A stretch of 64,000 nucleotides of DNA from the NCBI GenBank assembly GCA_963578605.1, contig CAUZEA010000021.1, positions 3,793 through 67,792 of the forward strand, given 5' to 3'. Below the pieces are notes generated by a model. It was not told where the DNA came from. It saw only the letters and a list, made by a program, of their open reading frames with translations, and made no database searches. The stretch is from JAKVCB01 sp963578605. Lineage in GTDB: Bacteria; Planctomycetota; Planctomycetia; Pirellulales; Lacipirellulaceae. Numbering within the stretch: position 1 is the first letter of the stretch; each line of letters begins with the position of its first letter. The position numbers and the translations under genes were made by a program. Positions 23,513-32,031 of this stretch are shown here, piece after piece.

Positions 23513-25762
23513 TCACTGTCCCACAGCGACCAGGTAGTGCTGAGTTCTAGCAATGAACGCTTTGCCAGCAATGAGGGGTGTCGCCAGGCAAACGTCTCCC
23601 AGGTCGTTCTCGCCCACGATTTCAAACTCAGGACCTGCCTTGACGGCGAGTACGACTCCCTTTTCGGAAGTCACATAAATGATTCCGTCGGCAGCCACCG
23701 GAGACGCCGTAAAGCTGTTGGCCTCACCACGGGAGCAGCGTTTTCGGTAAATCCGTTCGCCGGTCAGGGCGTCGTAGCAGGTGAACACACCGTTATTACC
23801 ACAGGTGTAAAGGTAGTTTCCGTAAATGAGCGGGGTGGCCAGGTAGGGTCCTCCACGATCTTTGCTCCAAACTACGTATTGATTTGACTTGTCGTCATCG
23901 ACCAGCGAAATATCTCCCTGGGCGTCAGGACGAATGGCATAAATGGGTTGCACCGGACGATAGCCGCTGGTGACGTAAATCAGATCATGGGTCACCTGTG
24001 GGGTGGGCACGGTAATGGCGGCGTTGCGGGCCAGCCGCCAAATCTCCGTACCAGACCGGGCGTCGTACCCGCGGACGAAATTCGTCGCGTTGGTCACCAG
24101 CAGCGGACGATCTGCAGTTTCCATCACACCGGGTGTTCCCCAGGAGGGCACCTCGTCCCGGGCAGTGCGCCAGACTTCTTTTCCCGACACGACGTCAAAA
24201 GCAACCACAAACGAGTCCCGCTGCAGGTCGCATTGCAGGATGACGGTTTGGCCGTAGATGATTGGCGAACTGCCGAATCCCCACTCGTAGTCGGGATCGC
24301 TGAACATTCCCGAGTTGAGTACACCGAGGTCGTGCTGCCAGCGGATTTCCCCATCGAGGCTGTAACACATCAACAGACCCGAGTTGAACAAGACGATGAG
24401 GTTTTTGCCATCGGTGACAGGTGTTGCATTGGCCTGGCTCGACTTGGTGTGACGTCCAGTGGGTGGGAGACGCTCGTCAGCTTTGTGTTGCCAGACCAGA
24501 TCCCCTGTATGACGATCGAAGCACATGGTGAGCCAGGTGTGCACCGATGTATCGTCGGTGGCCTCAATGTCGCCGTACAAGCCAATCCGCAGATCATGAT
24601 TGCCGTCACCACTTATTGCGGTGGTCACGAAGAGGCGATCTTTCCAGGCGATTGGACAGGAGTTGGCCAGGCCCGGGACCGGTGTTTTCCACTGCAGATT
24701 TTCTCCGGCAGGCACATTCCACGTGACTGGAAGATTCTGATCGACGGCAATGCCGCGCCCGGAAATGCCGCGAAACTGGGGCCATGTGTCACGTGCTGCA
24801 ACCTCCGTATCGGCCAACCAGTCCTTGGCTGGCGCTGGTTTCGCGCGCTGTGCTGTGGGAGTATCAGGATCGGTTTGGTCGGCGAGTTTTTTAAAAGTCA
24901 GACGATTGGTGACCGACAACCGTGTGTAACTGACCGTTCCGTCGGGCTTCGCGTCAAATTCATAAGTGTAACCGCCACTTTGAAATCGGGTGTCGCTGCG
25001 CGGTACGAGTTGCACGCCGCCTGCCCCGGCACTCCCGTGGATCAAGCGTCCGTTGTCGACACGGATTTCCACCTGGTTCATCCGCAGGCCAATGTATTTT
25101 CCGGCATACGATTCGAGCAATTCCGTGGCCACGGTGGGGGCTGCGGGAAGCCTGCCGTTGGTCGTTTCGTTAAGAAAGGTAACCACCTCATCCTGCTTGG
25201 AGTTTACTGCCTGGGCCAATGCATTTTCCAGGATTTGATCGTCCAGTGTTTTTGCTTCAACAATGGCTTTTACCAGTTCGATGGATCCACCTGCTGAGGC
25301 TTCGCGAAGCTTTACGTCCGTAGCTGACGCCTCATGGGCAACAAGCAGAGAGATGATCTCCAGATTGTTGGTCAGCATCAGTGGGGGTACCTGCCAAACC
25401 GAGTCGGTAATATCGGGATTGGCACCTGCATCCAACAGGACCTCAATCACATCGTGGTGTTCTTTCGAAACTGCCTGCCACAGGGCAGTAATGTTGAACT
25501 TGGGAGCCGAATTGATGTCAACGCCGTCGGCCAGCAGTTTTTCAACTTCAGCCTGATCACCGCGACGAGCGGCGTCTATCAGAGCCTCGCCACGATCTTC
25601 CGCCAGGCCCCATGACACGTTGGTGAACAAAACCAACAGCAACACGAATGACTGCAAAACCGGCAATCCCCAATTCGGCCCATACCGATTGCGGAACCGC
25701 GAACGGGAGCTGGCAGACCTCGGTGAAGGCATAAGGCAATGATGAATGGGGCGCGATTTCAT
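23513..25762 (-). CDS. Membrane-anchored or secreted ankyrin-repeat / PQQ-like beta-propeller fusion
   Basis: The N-terminal hydrophobic segment (LPVLQSFVLLLVLFTNVSW) is probably a signal or anchor. Three to four ankyrin repeats follow (ALIDAARRGDQAEVEKLLADG, then ALWQAVSKEHHDVIEVLLDAG and weaker ones, about residues 58-190). A small beta domain (about 210-295) comes next. A PQQ-like eight-bladed propeller fills the rest (about 320-749), with blades such as GDLVWQHKAD, GEIRWQHDLG, GKEVWRTARD, GTEIWRLARN and GERIYRKRC. Such propellers are frequent in planctomycetes, often without the quinone, acting in binding or assembly like BamB. No conserved dehydrogenase metal site was seen, so catalysis is not claimed. 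Confidence 0.8.
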   Translation of the reverse strand: MKSRPIHHCLMPSPRSASSRSRFRNRYGPNWGLPVLQSFVLLLVLFTNVSWGLAEDRGEALIDAARRGDQAEVEKLLADGVDINSAPKFNITALWQAVSKEHHDVIEVLLDAGANPDITDSVWQVPPLMLTNNLEIISLLVAHEASATDVKLREASAGGSIELVKAIVEAKTLDDQILENALAQAVNSKQDEVVTFLNETTNGRLPAAPTVATELLESYAGKYIGLRMNQVEIRVDNGRLIHGSAGAGGVQLVPRSDTRFQSGGYTYEFDAKPDGTVSYTRLSVTNRLTFKKLADQTDPDTPTAQRAKPAPAKDWLADTEVAARDTWPQFRGISGRGIAVDQNLPVTWNVPAGENLQWKTPVPGLANSCPIAWKDRLFVTTAISGDGNHDLRIGLYGDIEATDDTSVHTWLTMCFDRHTGDLVWQHKADERLPPTGRHTKSSQANATPVTDGKNLIVLFNSGLLMCYSLDGEIRWQHDLGVLNSGMFSDPDYEWGFGSSPIIYGQTVILQCDLQRDSFVVAFDVVSGKEVWRTARDEVPSWGTPGVMETADRPLLVTNATNFVRGYDARSGTEIWRLARNAAITVPTPQVTHDLIYVTSGYRPVQPIYAIRPDAQGDISLVDDDKSNQYVVWSKDRGGPYLATPLIYGNYLYTCGNNGVFTCYDALTGERIYRKRCSRGEANSFTASPVAADGIIYVTSEKGVVLAVKAGPEFEIVGENDLGDVCLATPLIAGKAFIARTQHYLVAVGQ

Positions 25763-26151
25763 ATGACCTTAGTGTACTCGGCCGGGAGCACAAAGAAAGG
25801 AACAGCAATTACTTCAGCTCGATTTTTTTGCGACCAGATTGCGATGGCATGGACTCACTGAGAGCACAACTCAGCAATTATCTGCCAGGTGGCCAGGGGA
25901 ATATCGATTCCGTGAGCAGATTGTCGCTGGCGATTGCGAAACTCGAACTCGCCTGGCAACAGAACGGCGTCGTAGCCCAAGGTTACAGCCGCGGTGCCAG
26001 AACCGAGAATTGCTAAATGGGGGGAATCGTCTGTCACAGCATCCTACACCTTACGAAACAAACCGAATGTTTAAAGATTGCCAGCCGGATCGTGCGAGGC
26101 AAAGTGAACTGGACAGTTTGTTCTTACGAAACCCGATAGGGCCAGCCGGCG
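25763..26151. other. Intergenic region containing a gene remnant
   Basis: Apart from the short minus-strand remnant listed separately, nothing is seen here. It separates two minus-strand genes. Confidence 0.5.
25855..25980 (-). pseudogene. Possible remnant of a malate/L-lactate dehydrogenase-family (Ldh_2) C-terminus
   Basis: A minus-strand frame ending in a proper stop reads YDAVLLPGEFEFRNRQRQ, then GIDIPLATWQII. This resembles the usual C-terminal end of the Ldh_2 family (a PGE-x-x-x-R segment followed by GIxIPxxxWxxI). Nothing upstream continues the protein, so if real it is a decayed fragment. The match is from memory of the family pattern and is weak. Confidence 0.3.
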
Positions 26152-27144
26152 TCAAAATGTGGCGACGGGATTGATGGGTGAACCTGTTCCGCCGGGTACC
26201 ACCAAAGGGTCTGCCGTTAGGAGGAAACTCCACCGTTTCTTTTCTCGGCAGAATTTACTGGCCTCAGTAAAGTCGCAGTTGTCGAGGATTGGCATGCCCA
26301 TCGCAGTGACGACGACCCAGTGTACGGGGAGGTCAAAACCCTCTACACCAGAAGGTACCACATCGAGGCAAAGATCGCTGCCTACTACCGCGACGTCACG
26401 ACTCTTAAGCCACGGCAAGCAGGACGCGTGTAAACCGGCTGAACCGTCAAAAATAGTCCAAGGGCCCTCCAGCTTGCGTCGGATCCATCGTCCGGTGTTA
26501 ATCAGCACGGCATCGCCTGACTCGACCTTCACACCAGCCATTTTCTCCCAGGCCTCCAGATGTTTGGGATAAATGGGCTGGCCTGCTGCGAGATATTTGA
26601 CTCCCAACAATTGGGGGATGTCCATGAGAACAGCCTTGGTGAAGATGCCATTCCTGAAATTTTCGATACCGAGTTGCGGGCAGCCCTCTGGCGTAATGTG
26701 CTTGCTTGAAAAACCGTTGTAAAGCTTGTTTCGGTAAAAGAGGTGCGCCAGGCCATCGAGGTGCGTTTGGGTAAAACCATGGTATTCGACAGAATAAACA
26801 TCGCCTGCGGATCCAATTGGGCCCAATTGTGAGTTGACGGTCACCGTATGCTCAAACGGTGCGGACTGATCAACTTCCTCCTTCACCGATTCGTGGGCGA
26901 TCGAAATGCTGATCCCTTCTTGGACCAGTTTGGCGGCCTGCTTTCGTTTCGCCGGCGTGATCAGGTTCAAGGCTCCGAGTTGGTCGTCCTCTCCCCACCG
27001 CCCCCAGTTGGAGAGCGAATCCATGAGCGCTTCAATATCTGACCTGGTGAGCTTTTTCTCGTCCAAGTCATCCGCCTGCAATCCCCTGTCACCTGTGAAA
27101 CCGGCCACCAGAGCAGTAACCAACAACAATTTGTAGCGATTCAT
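26152..27144 (-). CDS. Exported cyclase-family (kynurenine formamidase-like) hydrolase
   Basis: A signal peptide (YKLLLVTALVAGFTGDRGLQA) is followed by a cyclase/KynB-type fold (PF04199). Diagnostic blocks are GFTQTHLDGLAH, the metal-binding HxxxxxH variant of the family's HxGTHxD, and SGDAVLINTGRW, plus the late PVHWVVVTAMG. Members are metal-dependent hydrolases of amide or lactone bonds (N-formylkynurenine, isatin, cyclic compounds). Many planctomycete and proteobacterial relatives of this longer type have no known substrate. The start at 27144 follows AAGGAGAAGGG; a second ATG at 27162 is in frame. The upstream DUF6807 gene is close on the same strand. Confidence 0.8.
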   Translation of the reverse strand: MNRYKLLLVTALVAGFTGDRGLQADDLDEKKLTRSDIEALMDSLSNWGRWGEDDQLGALNLITPAKRKQAAKLVQEGISISIAHESVKEEVDQSAPFEHTVTVNSQLGPIGSAGDVYSVEYHGFTQTHLDGLAHLFYRNKLYNGFSSKHITPEGCPQLGIENFRNGIFTKAVLMDIPQLLGVKYLAAGQPIYPKHLEAWEKMAGVKVESGDAVLINTGRWIRRKLEGPWTIFDGSAGLHASCLPWLKSRDVAVVGSDLCLDVVPSGVEGFDLPVHWVVVTAMGMPILDNCDFTEASKFCREKKRWSFLLTADPLVVPGGTGSPINPVATF

Positions 27145-27158
27145 AACCCTTCTCCTTT

Positions 27159-27180
27159 TCATTTCAAGTTCATTTCAAGA
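27159..27180. repeat. 11-bp tandem duplication upstream of the cyclase gene
   Basis: The sequence tcatttcaag plus one base occurs twice head to tail, directly before the cyclase Shine-Dalgarno. Confidence 0.7.
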
Positions 27181-27202
27181 TTGCAGGTCCACCGGGACTG
27201 GG

Positions 27203-28522
27203 TCATTCGGCCCCTGGAAGAATACGTGCCACCGGTGGTTGCGCAAAATTTTTCCAGCGGCGATCATTGGTTTCTGGATCGGGAAGTCCGTCGTGGACAC
27301 AAAACCGGTATCGCAACGGAAACATTTTTCCAGGTAGCAGATCAAATTCACCCAGTACCATGGGTGCGTAACAAAAGTAGGGCATCGACGGATGAAGACG
27401 CACCGGTTGTGGCGCGCGATAGTTGCAAGGGGCGCCCAAAACGACAATTCCTGCCTCCTGCCCGTTGACCGGTCCAAACATTTCCACCCAATCTGGCCGG
27501 GTATGGTTTCCCGTGTTGCGATCGTCTCCCAGGCTGGTGAGAAAACTGCAGTTGGCCGTATCACGCCATTGTGCGCTACCGCGGATCATCATTCCACCAT
27601 ACTGAAATTCAAGTATTTTCAGCGGCTGATCACCGACGACGACTTGCCGAGAATCGAAATCCCAGAGGAACGGTTCTGGTTGGGCATAGACCCGCACATT
27701 CCACGTTTCGCCGATTCGCTGGTGGGGGCCACCTGGTGCCTTGAGTTCAAGGTGTCGGAGTGTGATCTGAAACCCTCCCCACACAGGGCCTTGGGCGATA
27801 CGATCGACCGATGCGTGTTCGATGCGGCCAAGTCCAGAAGCGACGTTCCAGAAATCGACCTCTCGTGACTCGTACTGGGCCTGTCGCCACGCAAACATCA
27901 CGCCGTGTTGGTGGGTATGGTCGCCGGTGGGCATACCGTCAGTCATGACGAGGCCCGACGGGCTGAAAACGGGATGAATAAATCCGCTCCGAGCGTAATA
28001 TGGTTTTGCCTCATCGGGTGAGGGTACGGTGGCGTGACAATAGCTCAGTACCGGGCGGGTTCCCACCTTAACCTGCAACTTCGAACCATCGTCGGTCACT
28101 GTCACACGCGGGGAATCTTTGGGAGTTGGTTCTGGATTCTCGCTGAACGCATAGCGACGTGTTTGGTCTTTTAGCAAAGGTTCTGTGAGCATCCACCAAA
28201 GCCGCGGTACTTCTGCGGTCTCGACCTGGGCTGGAAGCAGTTTTCCATTGTCGAGCCGTTTGAGCCACACCGGGCTCTGGAGTTTCAGGCCAGCGGGCAA
28301 ATCAACGACAACGGGCCCGCCAGTTCGGTCTTGCCCTCCGGCGGCAACCTCCACCACGTGCGATTCTGCTGGCTGCGCGATTAGTCCCGAACTGATCAGC
28401 GGTAACAACAGAAATGCCTTCAGCACCGAGTGAGACCATAACTTCCAGGGACTTAGGATAACGACGATACGGTCAATCCCGAGGAGAATATCGATAGAGA
28501 GAAACTGGCCGGCTCGCTTCAT
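27203..28522 (-). CDS. Exported DUF6807 / PmoA-family protein
   Basis: An N-terminal hydrophobic leader (LKAFLLLPLISSGLIAQPA) is followed by the DUF6807 domain (PF14100, annotated as methane oxygenase PmoA from an early misnaming). Signature blocks are present: FIHPVFSPSGLVMTDGMP, DHTHQHGVMFAW, FLTSLGDDRNTGNHTRPDW and EAGIVVLGAPCN. The His-rich DHTHQHG motif suggests a metal or sugar site. The fold is predicted to be a galactose-mutarotase-like beta-sandwich. Planctomycetes carry many paralogues, often near polysaccharide-utilisation genes; function is not established. The ATG at 28522 gives an unusually long n-region, and a GTG at 28426 would give a normal signal peptide. It is followed closely by the cyclase gene. 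Confidence 0.8.
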   Translation of the reverse strand: MKRAGQFLSIDILLGIDRIVVILSPWKLWSHSVLKAFLLLPLISSGLIAQPAESHVVEVAAGGQDRTGGPVVVDLPAGLKLQSPVWLKRLDNGKLLPAQVETAEVPRLWWMLTEPLLKDQTRRYAFSENPEPTPKDSPRVTVTDDGSKLQVKVGTRPVLSYCHATVPSPDEAKPYYARSGFIHPVFSPSGLVMTDGMPTGDHTHQHGVMFAWRQAQYESREVDFWNVASGLGRIEHASVDRIAQGPVWGGFQITLRHLELKAPGGPHQRIGETWNVRVYAQPEPFLWDFDSRQVVVGDQPLKILEFQYGGMMIRGSAQWRDTANCSFLTSLGDDRNTGNHTRPDWVEMFGPVNGQEAGIVVLGAPCNYRAPQPVRLHPSMPYFCYAPMVLGEFDLLPGKMFPLRYRFCVHDGLPDPETNDRRWKNFAQPPVARILPGAE

Positions 28523-28790
28523 GGATTACCTGTATGTGAAGTGGTGGTTCATTTTTGGGAAGTTCTTGCAAACGCGCACAGTCTGCACGTGATTGTCTCA
28601 TGATGAACGTTCGTCGCCAATCCCTGGCACTGGTTGGATAGGTCACAACGGCACCACCCCCGGGAGTGCTGTTCGGCGGAAGAAATCCGATTTTTGCAAT
28701 CGAGCGGTCCGCCAGGAGTTGATAAAATTGGTGCCCAGGGAGGAGTAACAGGGAGCAGCAATAATAACCGGCTTTTAACAAACGTGACCC

Positions 28791-29810
28791 ATGATTCGCG
28801 ACCAGGAAGAACTAGAACGCCGATTAAGTGATCCCACCCAACACCTGGTGGAAGCGTTTGCCCGCATTGAGGGCGACATTCTCATCTTGGGAGCGGGAGG
28901 CAAGATGGGGCCCACCCTTGCGCGGATGGCCTGCCGGGCAAGTGGGGCTGCCGGTTTCGACCGGCGAATTATTGCGACCAGCCGTTTCTCCGAGACAGGC
29001 GTTCAGGATCGGCTCGAGTCGTGGGGCGTCAGCACATTGCCTGGTGACCTGCTCGGCGGAGGCTTCGTGGCAAGTTTGCCGGTGGTGCCCAATGTTATTT
29101 ACCTGGTGGGGGTAAAATTTGGTACCGGTGGAGCGCAGGCCAAGACGTGGGCTTCGAATGCCTATTTGCCGGGAGTCGTTTGCGAACATTTCCGTACCAG
29201 TCGTATCGTCGCGATTTCGACGGGCAACGTTTACGGAATGACCGCTGTGGCTGGGTCGGGTTCTTCCGAAAGTGATCCACTTGCTCCCGAGGGCGAGTAC
29301 GCCATGAGTGCCCTGGGACGGGAACGCGTATTCGAACATTTTAGTCGAACGCTGGGTATTCCCCTGGCTGTGATCCGCTTGAATTATGCCACGGAACTCC
29401 GCTACGGGGTGCTCGTTGATCTGGCTACGAAAGTCTATCGTGGCGAGCCTGTTTCACTTGAGATGGGCTATTTCAACACGATCTGGCAGGCTGATGCTAA
29501 CGAACTGATTTTGCGGAGTTTGGAACATACGGAAACACCACCAGCAATCTTCAATGTAACCGGCCCCAAGCAGCTTGGCGTTCGTGAGTTGGCCCAGCGG
29601 TTTGGAGAATTGCTGGGAAAGGAAGTTCAGTTCACAGGTTCCGAATCGGCAGCAGCATTTCTCAGTGATTCGCGACACGCTACGGAGCGGTTTGGCTCCC
29701 CTGGAACCTCGCTCGACTCGATGCTGGAAATGACGGCCGATTGGATTAGCCGTGGCCAGCCCACCTGGAACAAGCCAACCCACTTTGAGGTTCGCGATGG
29801 CAAGTACTGA
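28791..29810 (+). CDS. NAD-dependent epimerase/dehydratase-family protein
   Basis: The Rossmann nucleotide-binding motif is ILGAGGKMG (about residues 33-41). Strand-four residues are IVAISTGNVYG, the serine-containing block typical of extended SDRs. The usual YxxxK is replaced by Y-A-M-S-A-L-G-R, with Arg near the Lys position, so the catalytic dyad is atypical. A C-terminal substrate-binding part (FNVTGPKQLGVRELAQRFG) is like that of nucleotide-sugar epimerases. The following DapA-like gene starts inside its last codons, so the two are co-translated and should act in one pathway, probably sugar or sugar-acid metabolism. The ATG at 28791 is the first plausible start. Confidence 0.8.
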   Translation: MIRDQEELERRLSDPTQHLVEAFARIEGDILILGAGGKMGPTLARMACRASGAAGFDRRIIATSRFSETGVQDRLESWGVSTLPGDLLGGGFVASLPVVPNVIYLVGVKFGTGGAQAKTWASNAYLPGVVCEHFRTSRIVAISTGNVYGMTAVAGSGSSESDPLAPEGEYAMSALGRERVFEHFSRTLGIPLAVIRLNYATELRYGVLVDLATKVYRGEPVSLEMGYFNTIWQADANELILRSLEHTETPPAIFNVTGPKQLGVRELAQRFGELLGKEVQFTGSESAAAFLSDSRHATERFGSPGTSLDSMLEMTADWISRGQPTWNKPTHFEVRDGKY

Positions 29811-30894
29811 GACGCCCCCCACTCCACCCCCCGTGCCTAGTTTCACCGCAGCAGAAGTCCTGGCCACTGGTTGTGTGATCCCGGCACATCCGCTGGCGCT
29901 GAACGCCCAGCGCAAACTTGACGAACCACGCCAGCGGGCCCTGAGCCGCTACTATTTGGCAGCGGGAGCCGGCGGGCTGGCCGTTGGTGTTCACACGACC
30001 CAGTTCGCGATTCACGATCCCCAGGTTGGCTTGTTGCGACCGATCCTTGGCCTTGCTGCCGAAGAAATGGACCGGTTTGAAGCGGAAACCAACAAGCCAT
30101 TGGTCCGTGTCGCCGGGCTCTGTGGTCCAACCAAACAGGCCGTCACCGAGGCAGCACTGGCACAAGAGCTAGGCTATCAGTATGGCCTGTTGAACTTGGG
30201 AGCCTCTGGCTGCAATTCGGTTGCAGAACTGATAACTCACACTCAACACGTAGCCAAGGCGATTGATCTTTTTGGCTTTTACTTGCAACCGGCCGTGGGT
30301 GGTATCGACTTGCCAATAGAATTTTGGCATCGGTTCTGCGAAATTCCCCAGGCCCGGGCAATTAAGGTGGCGGCATTCGATCGCTACAAGACTATTACGG
30401 TCGTGCGGGCTGTGGCCGAAAGCGGGCGAGATGACATTGCCCTCTACACGGGAAACGACGACAGCATTATCTTTGATTTATTGTCGGCCTACCAGTTTGA
30501 ACTCCATGGCAGACCGGTAACACGTCGGTTCGTGGGAGGCCTGTTGGGGCAATGGGCCGTGGGGACTCAAGCAGCTGTGGCATTGCTCCAGCAGTGCCAC
30601 AACATTGTCAGATCCGGGAGTCCGATTCCAGCGGCCCTGTTGCAACAGGCCAATGCGCTTACCGACATGAATGCCGTGATTTTTGATGTGGACCACAACT
30701 TTCGCGGTTGTATTCCAGGCATCCATGAGATCCTCCGGCGGCAAGGGCTGCTCGAGGGAAACTGGTGCCTTGATGCTGAGGAAGCTTTAAGTCCTGGTCA
30801 GGCCCAGGAAATTGACCGGGTTGTCGGTGCGTATCCCAGCCTTTCTGATGACAACTTTGTAGCACAACACCATCGCGAATGGCTTTCCAGGTAA
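29797..30894 (+). CDS. Dihydrodipicolinate synthase-family (class I aldolase) protein
   Basis: A DapA-like (beta/alpha)8 barrel of about 365 residues. The likely Schiff-base lysine is in ARAIKVAAFDRYKT, and an early conserved block is TGCVIPAHPLALN. It differs from true DapA in having FGFYLQPAVGG where the catalytic Tyr region lies, and belongs to the long uncharacterised 'dihydrodipicolinate synthase family' group found in planctomycetes beside dehydratases and epimerases. The start at 29797 overlaps the epimerase stop by 14 bases, indicating translational coupling; a frame-open ATG at 29752 is less likely. A decayed partial copy of its 3' half lies at 31673-31905. Expected reaction is aldol cleavage of a 2-keto-3-deoxy sugar acid; the substrate is unknown. 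Confidence 0.8.
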   Translation: MASTETPPTPPPVPSFTAAEVLATGCVIPAHPLALNAQRKLDEPRQRALSRYYLAAGAGGLAVGVHTTQFAIHDPQVGLLRPILGLAAEEMDRFEAETNKPLVRVAGLCGPTKQAVTEAALAQELGYQYGLLNLGASGCNSVAELITHTQHVAKAIDLFGFYLQPAVGGIDLPIEFWHRFCEIPQARAIKVAAFDRYKTITVVRAVAESGRDDIALYTGNDDSIIFDLLSAYQFELHGRPVTRRFVGGLLGQWAVGTQAAVALLQQCHNIVRSGSPIPAALLQQANALTDMNAVIFDVDHNFRGCIPGIHEILRRQGLLEGNWCLDAEEALSPGQAQEIDRVVGAYPSLSDDNFVAQHHREWLSR

Positions 30895-30904
30895 CCTCCT
30901 CTGG

Positions 30905-30965
30905 AAGCTGACAGAAAAATGGAGAGCAGAGAACATTTTTTCATAATGTATCTTTCTGTCAGCTT
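30905..30965. other. Inverted repeat between two co-directional genes
   Basis: A 13-base perfect inverted repeat (aagctgacagaaa, 30905-30917, with tttctgtcagctt, 30953-30965) flanks an AT-rich 35-base loop. No T-run follows, so it is not a typical terminator. It could be an mRNA stem-loop protecting or attenuating the transcript, or a small mobile-element remnant. Confidence 0.5.
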
Positions 30966-31013
30966 TCACAAGCATCAAACCCGTTTAGAAATTGTGTAGA
31001 AGGAGTGTCAGTC

Positions 31014-31592
31014 ATGGATCGTGCCGTTCGTGTACATTCAGGAAAACTGGTTTGGTCAGGTGAGCACTGGACCCTCGGAATTCGCCATCTCGCCGCGGAG
31101 GATGTCAGTGCCTGGATCAGCTTGTTCCACACGCGATACAGCCCCGTTGGCGAGGGAAACGCAGCACAAATTTTCATTCCCGGAGCTACAGCGATCAACG
31201 TCATCTGTACCGATCACCCCGAAGTGGGGCAATTCACCCGAGAGCAGTTCTTCTCTGCTGGGAGTTATTTTGACCCGAAAGCACGGCTGGTAAATGCTCG
31301 GTTTCAACGCCAGGGCGACATACGTACGAACCCGGCATGGGTCATCGAAACAAACGAGTTCCGTGTCGTGGCACGCTGGCAGATTACCGAACCGCCCGTG
31401 ATCGCCGAAGGTACATTTCGTCCTGGCACCGAACATTTCACTCTGCTGTTCTTCACCGACACGGCTTCCGTGGAATGTGATGGTCAGCTTATCCAGGGTC
31501 AGCCCTACACCCGTGACATTTGGAAAGCGTCCGTCGGTGGCGAACGCAGCTCTTGCGCCTTCGCGCTGGCCGAAAGCTTGATCGAATTTTAG
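31014..31592 (+). CDS. Conserved hypothetical protein (about 190 aa)
   Basis: The ATG at 31014 is preceded by AAGGAG at a spacing of about 8 and is preferred over the GTG at 31005. No signal peptide or membrane segment is seen. The protein has two sandwich-like beta segments (LGIRHLAAEDVSAWISLFH, FRVVARWQITEPPVIAEGTF) and reads as a soluble cytoplasmic beta-sandwich. I do not recognise the family. It follows the epimerase / DapA-like pair on the same strand, which hints at a role in the same pathway, for example as a small-molecule binding or isomerase-like protein. Confidence 0.65.
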   Translation: MDRAVRVHSGKLVWSGEHWTLGIRHLAAEDVSAWISLFHTRYSPVGEGNAAQIFIPGATAINVICTDHPEVGQFTREQFFSAGSYFDPKARLVNARFQRQGDIRTNPAWVIETNEFRVVARWQITEPPVIAEGTFRPGTEHFTLLFFTDTASVECDGQLIQGQPYTRDIWKASVGGERSSCAFALAESLIEF

Positions 31593-32031
31593 TCGGAGGA
31601 CGGGGCTTGACCGCCACTTCTCTGAACCATTGCGGCCCGTCTCTGGTCGAGACTCGGTAAATGTGACACGATGACAGCGTCATCTTTGATTTATTGTCGG
31701 CCTGTCAGTTTGAACTCAATAGAAGACCGGTACCACGTCGGTTCGTGGGAGGCCTGTTGAGGCATGGGCCGTGGAGACTCAACCAACTGTTCGGTTGCTC
31801 CACGAATGCCACGGCGTAGTAAGATCGGAGAGGCCCATTCCGGCCAGATTACCGCAACAGGCGAATGCATCGACCGATAGGAATGCTGTGATTTTTGATC
31901 TTGAACGGCAAAGAATGGTACGAGTACGGTCGGTCAACACGTCCCCAGGTGCTGTTCCATAGCACAGCAAACGCCGGGTGGGCCCATGCCCCGCCCCGGC
32001 CAGCAGCATAGGTCCTACCTGCCGGTACGAT
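31593..32031. other. Intergenic region between convergent genes, with DapA-like remnant
   Basis: About 440 bases between the plus-strand hypothetical and the minus-strand transporter. Apart from the decayed aldolase fragment listed separately, nothing is seen. Confidence 0.5.
31673..31905 (+). pseudogene. Degenerate partial copy of the neighbouring DapA-like gene
   Basis: This stretch matches 30460-30690 of the DapA-family gene at roughly 75-80% by eye. It shares landmarks such as atctttgatttattgtcggc, cacgtcggttcgtgggagg and gaatgc-gtgatttttgat. Frame is lost by small indels, so no product is expected. It shows that a second copy of the aldolase gene (or of a larger segment) once lay here and has decayed. 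Confidence 0.85.

Noticed and set aside
23948..25297. A 449-codon plus-strand frame opposite the ankyrin-PQQ gene
   Set aside because: The opposite strand encodes a recognisable ankyrin and propeller protein; the plus frame has low-complexity composition and no motif.
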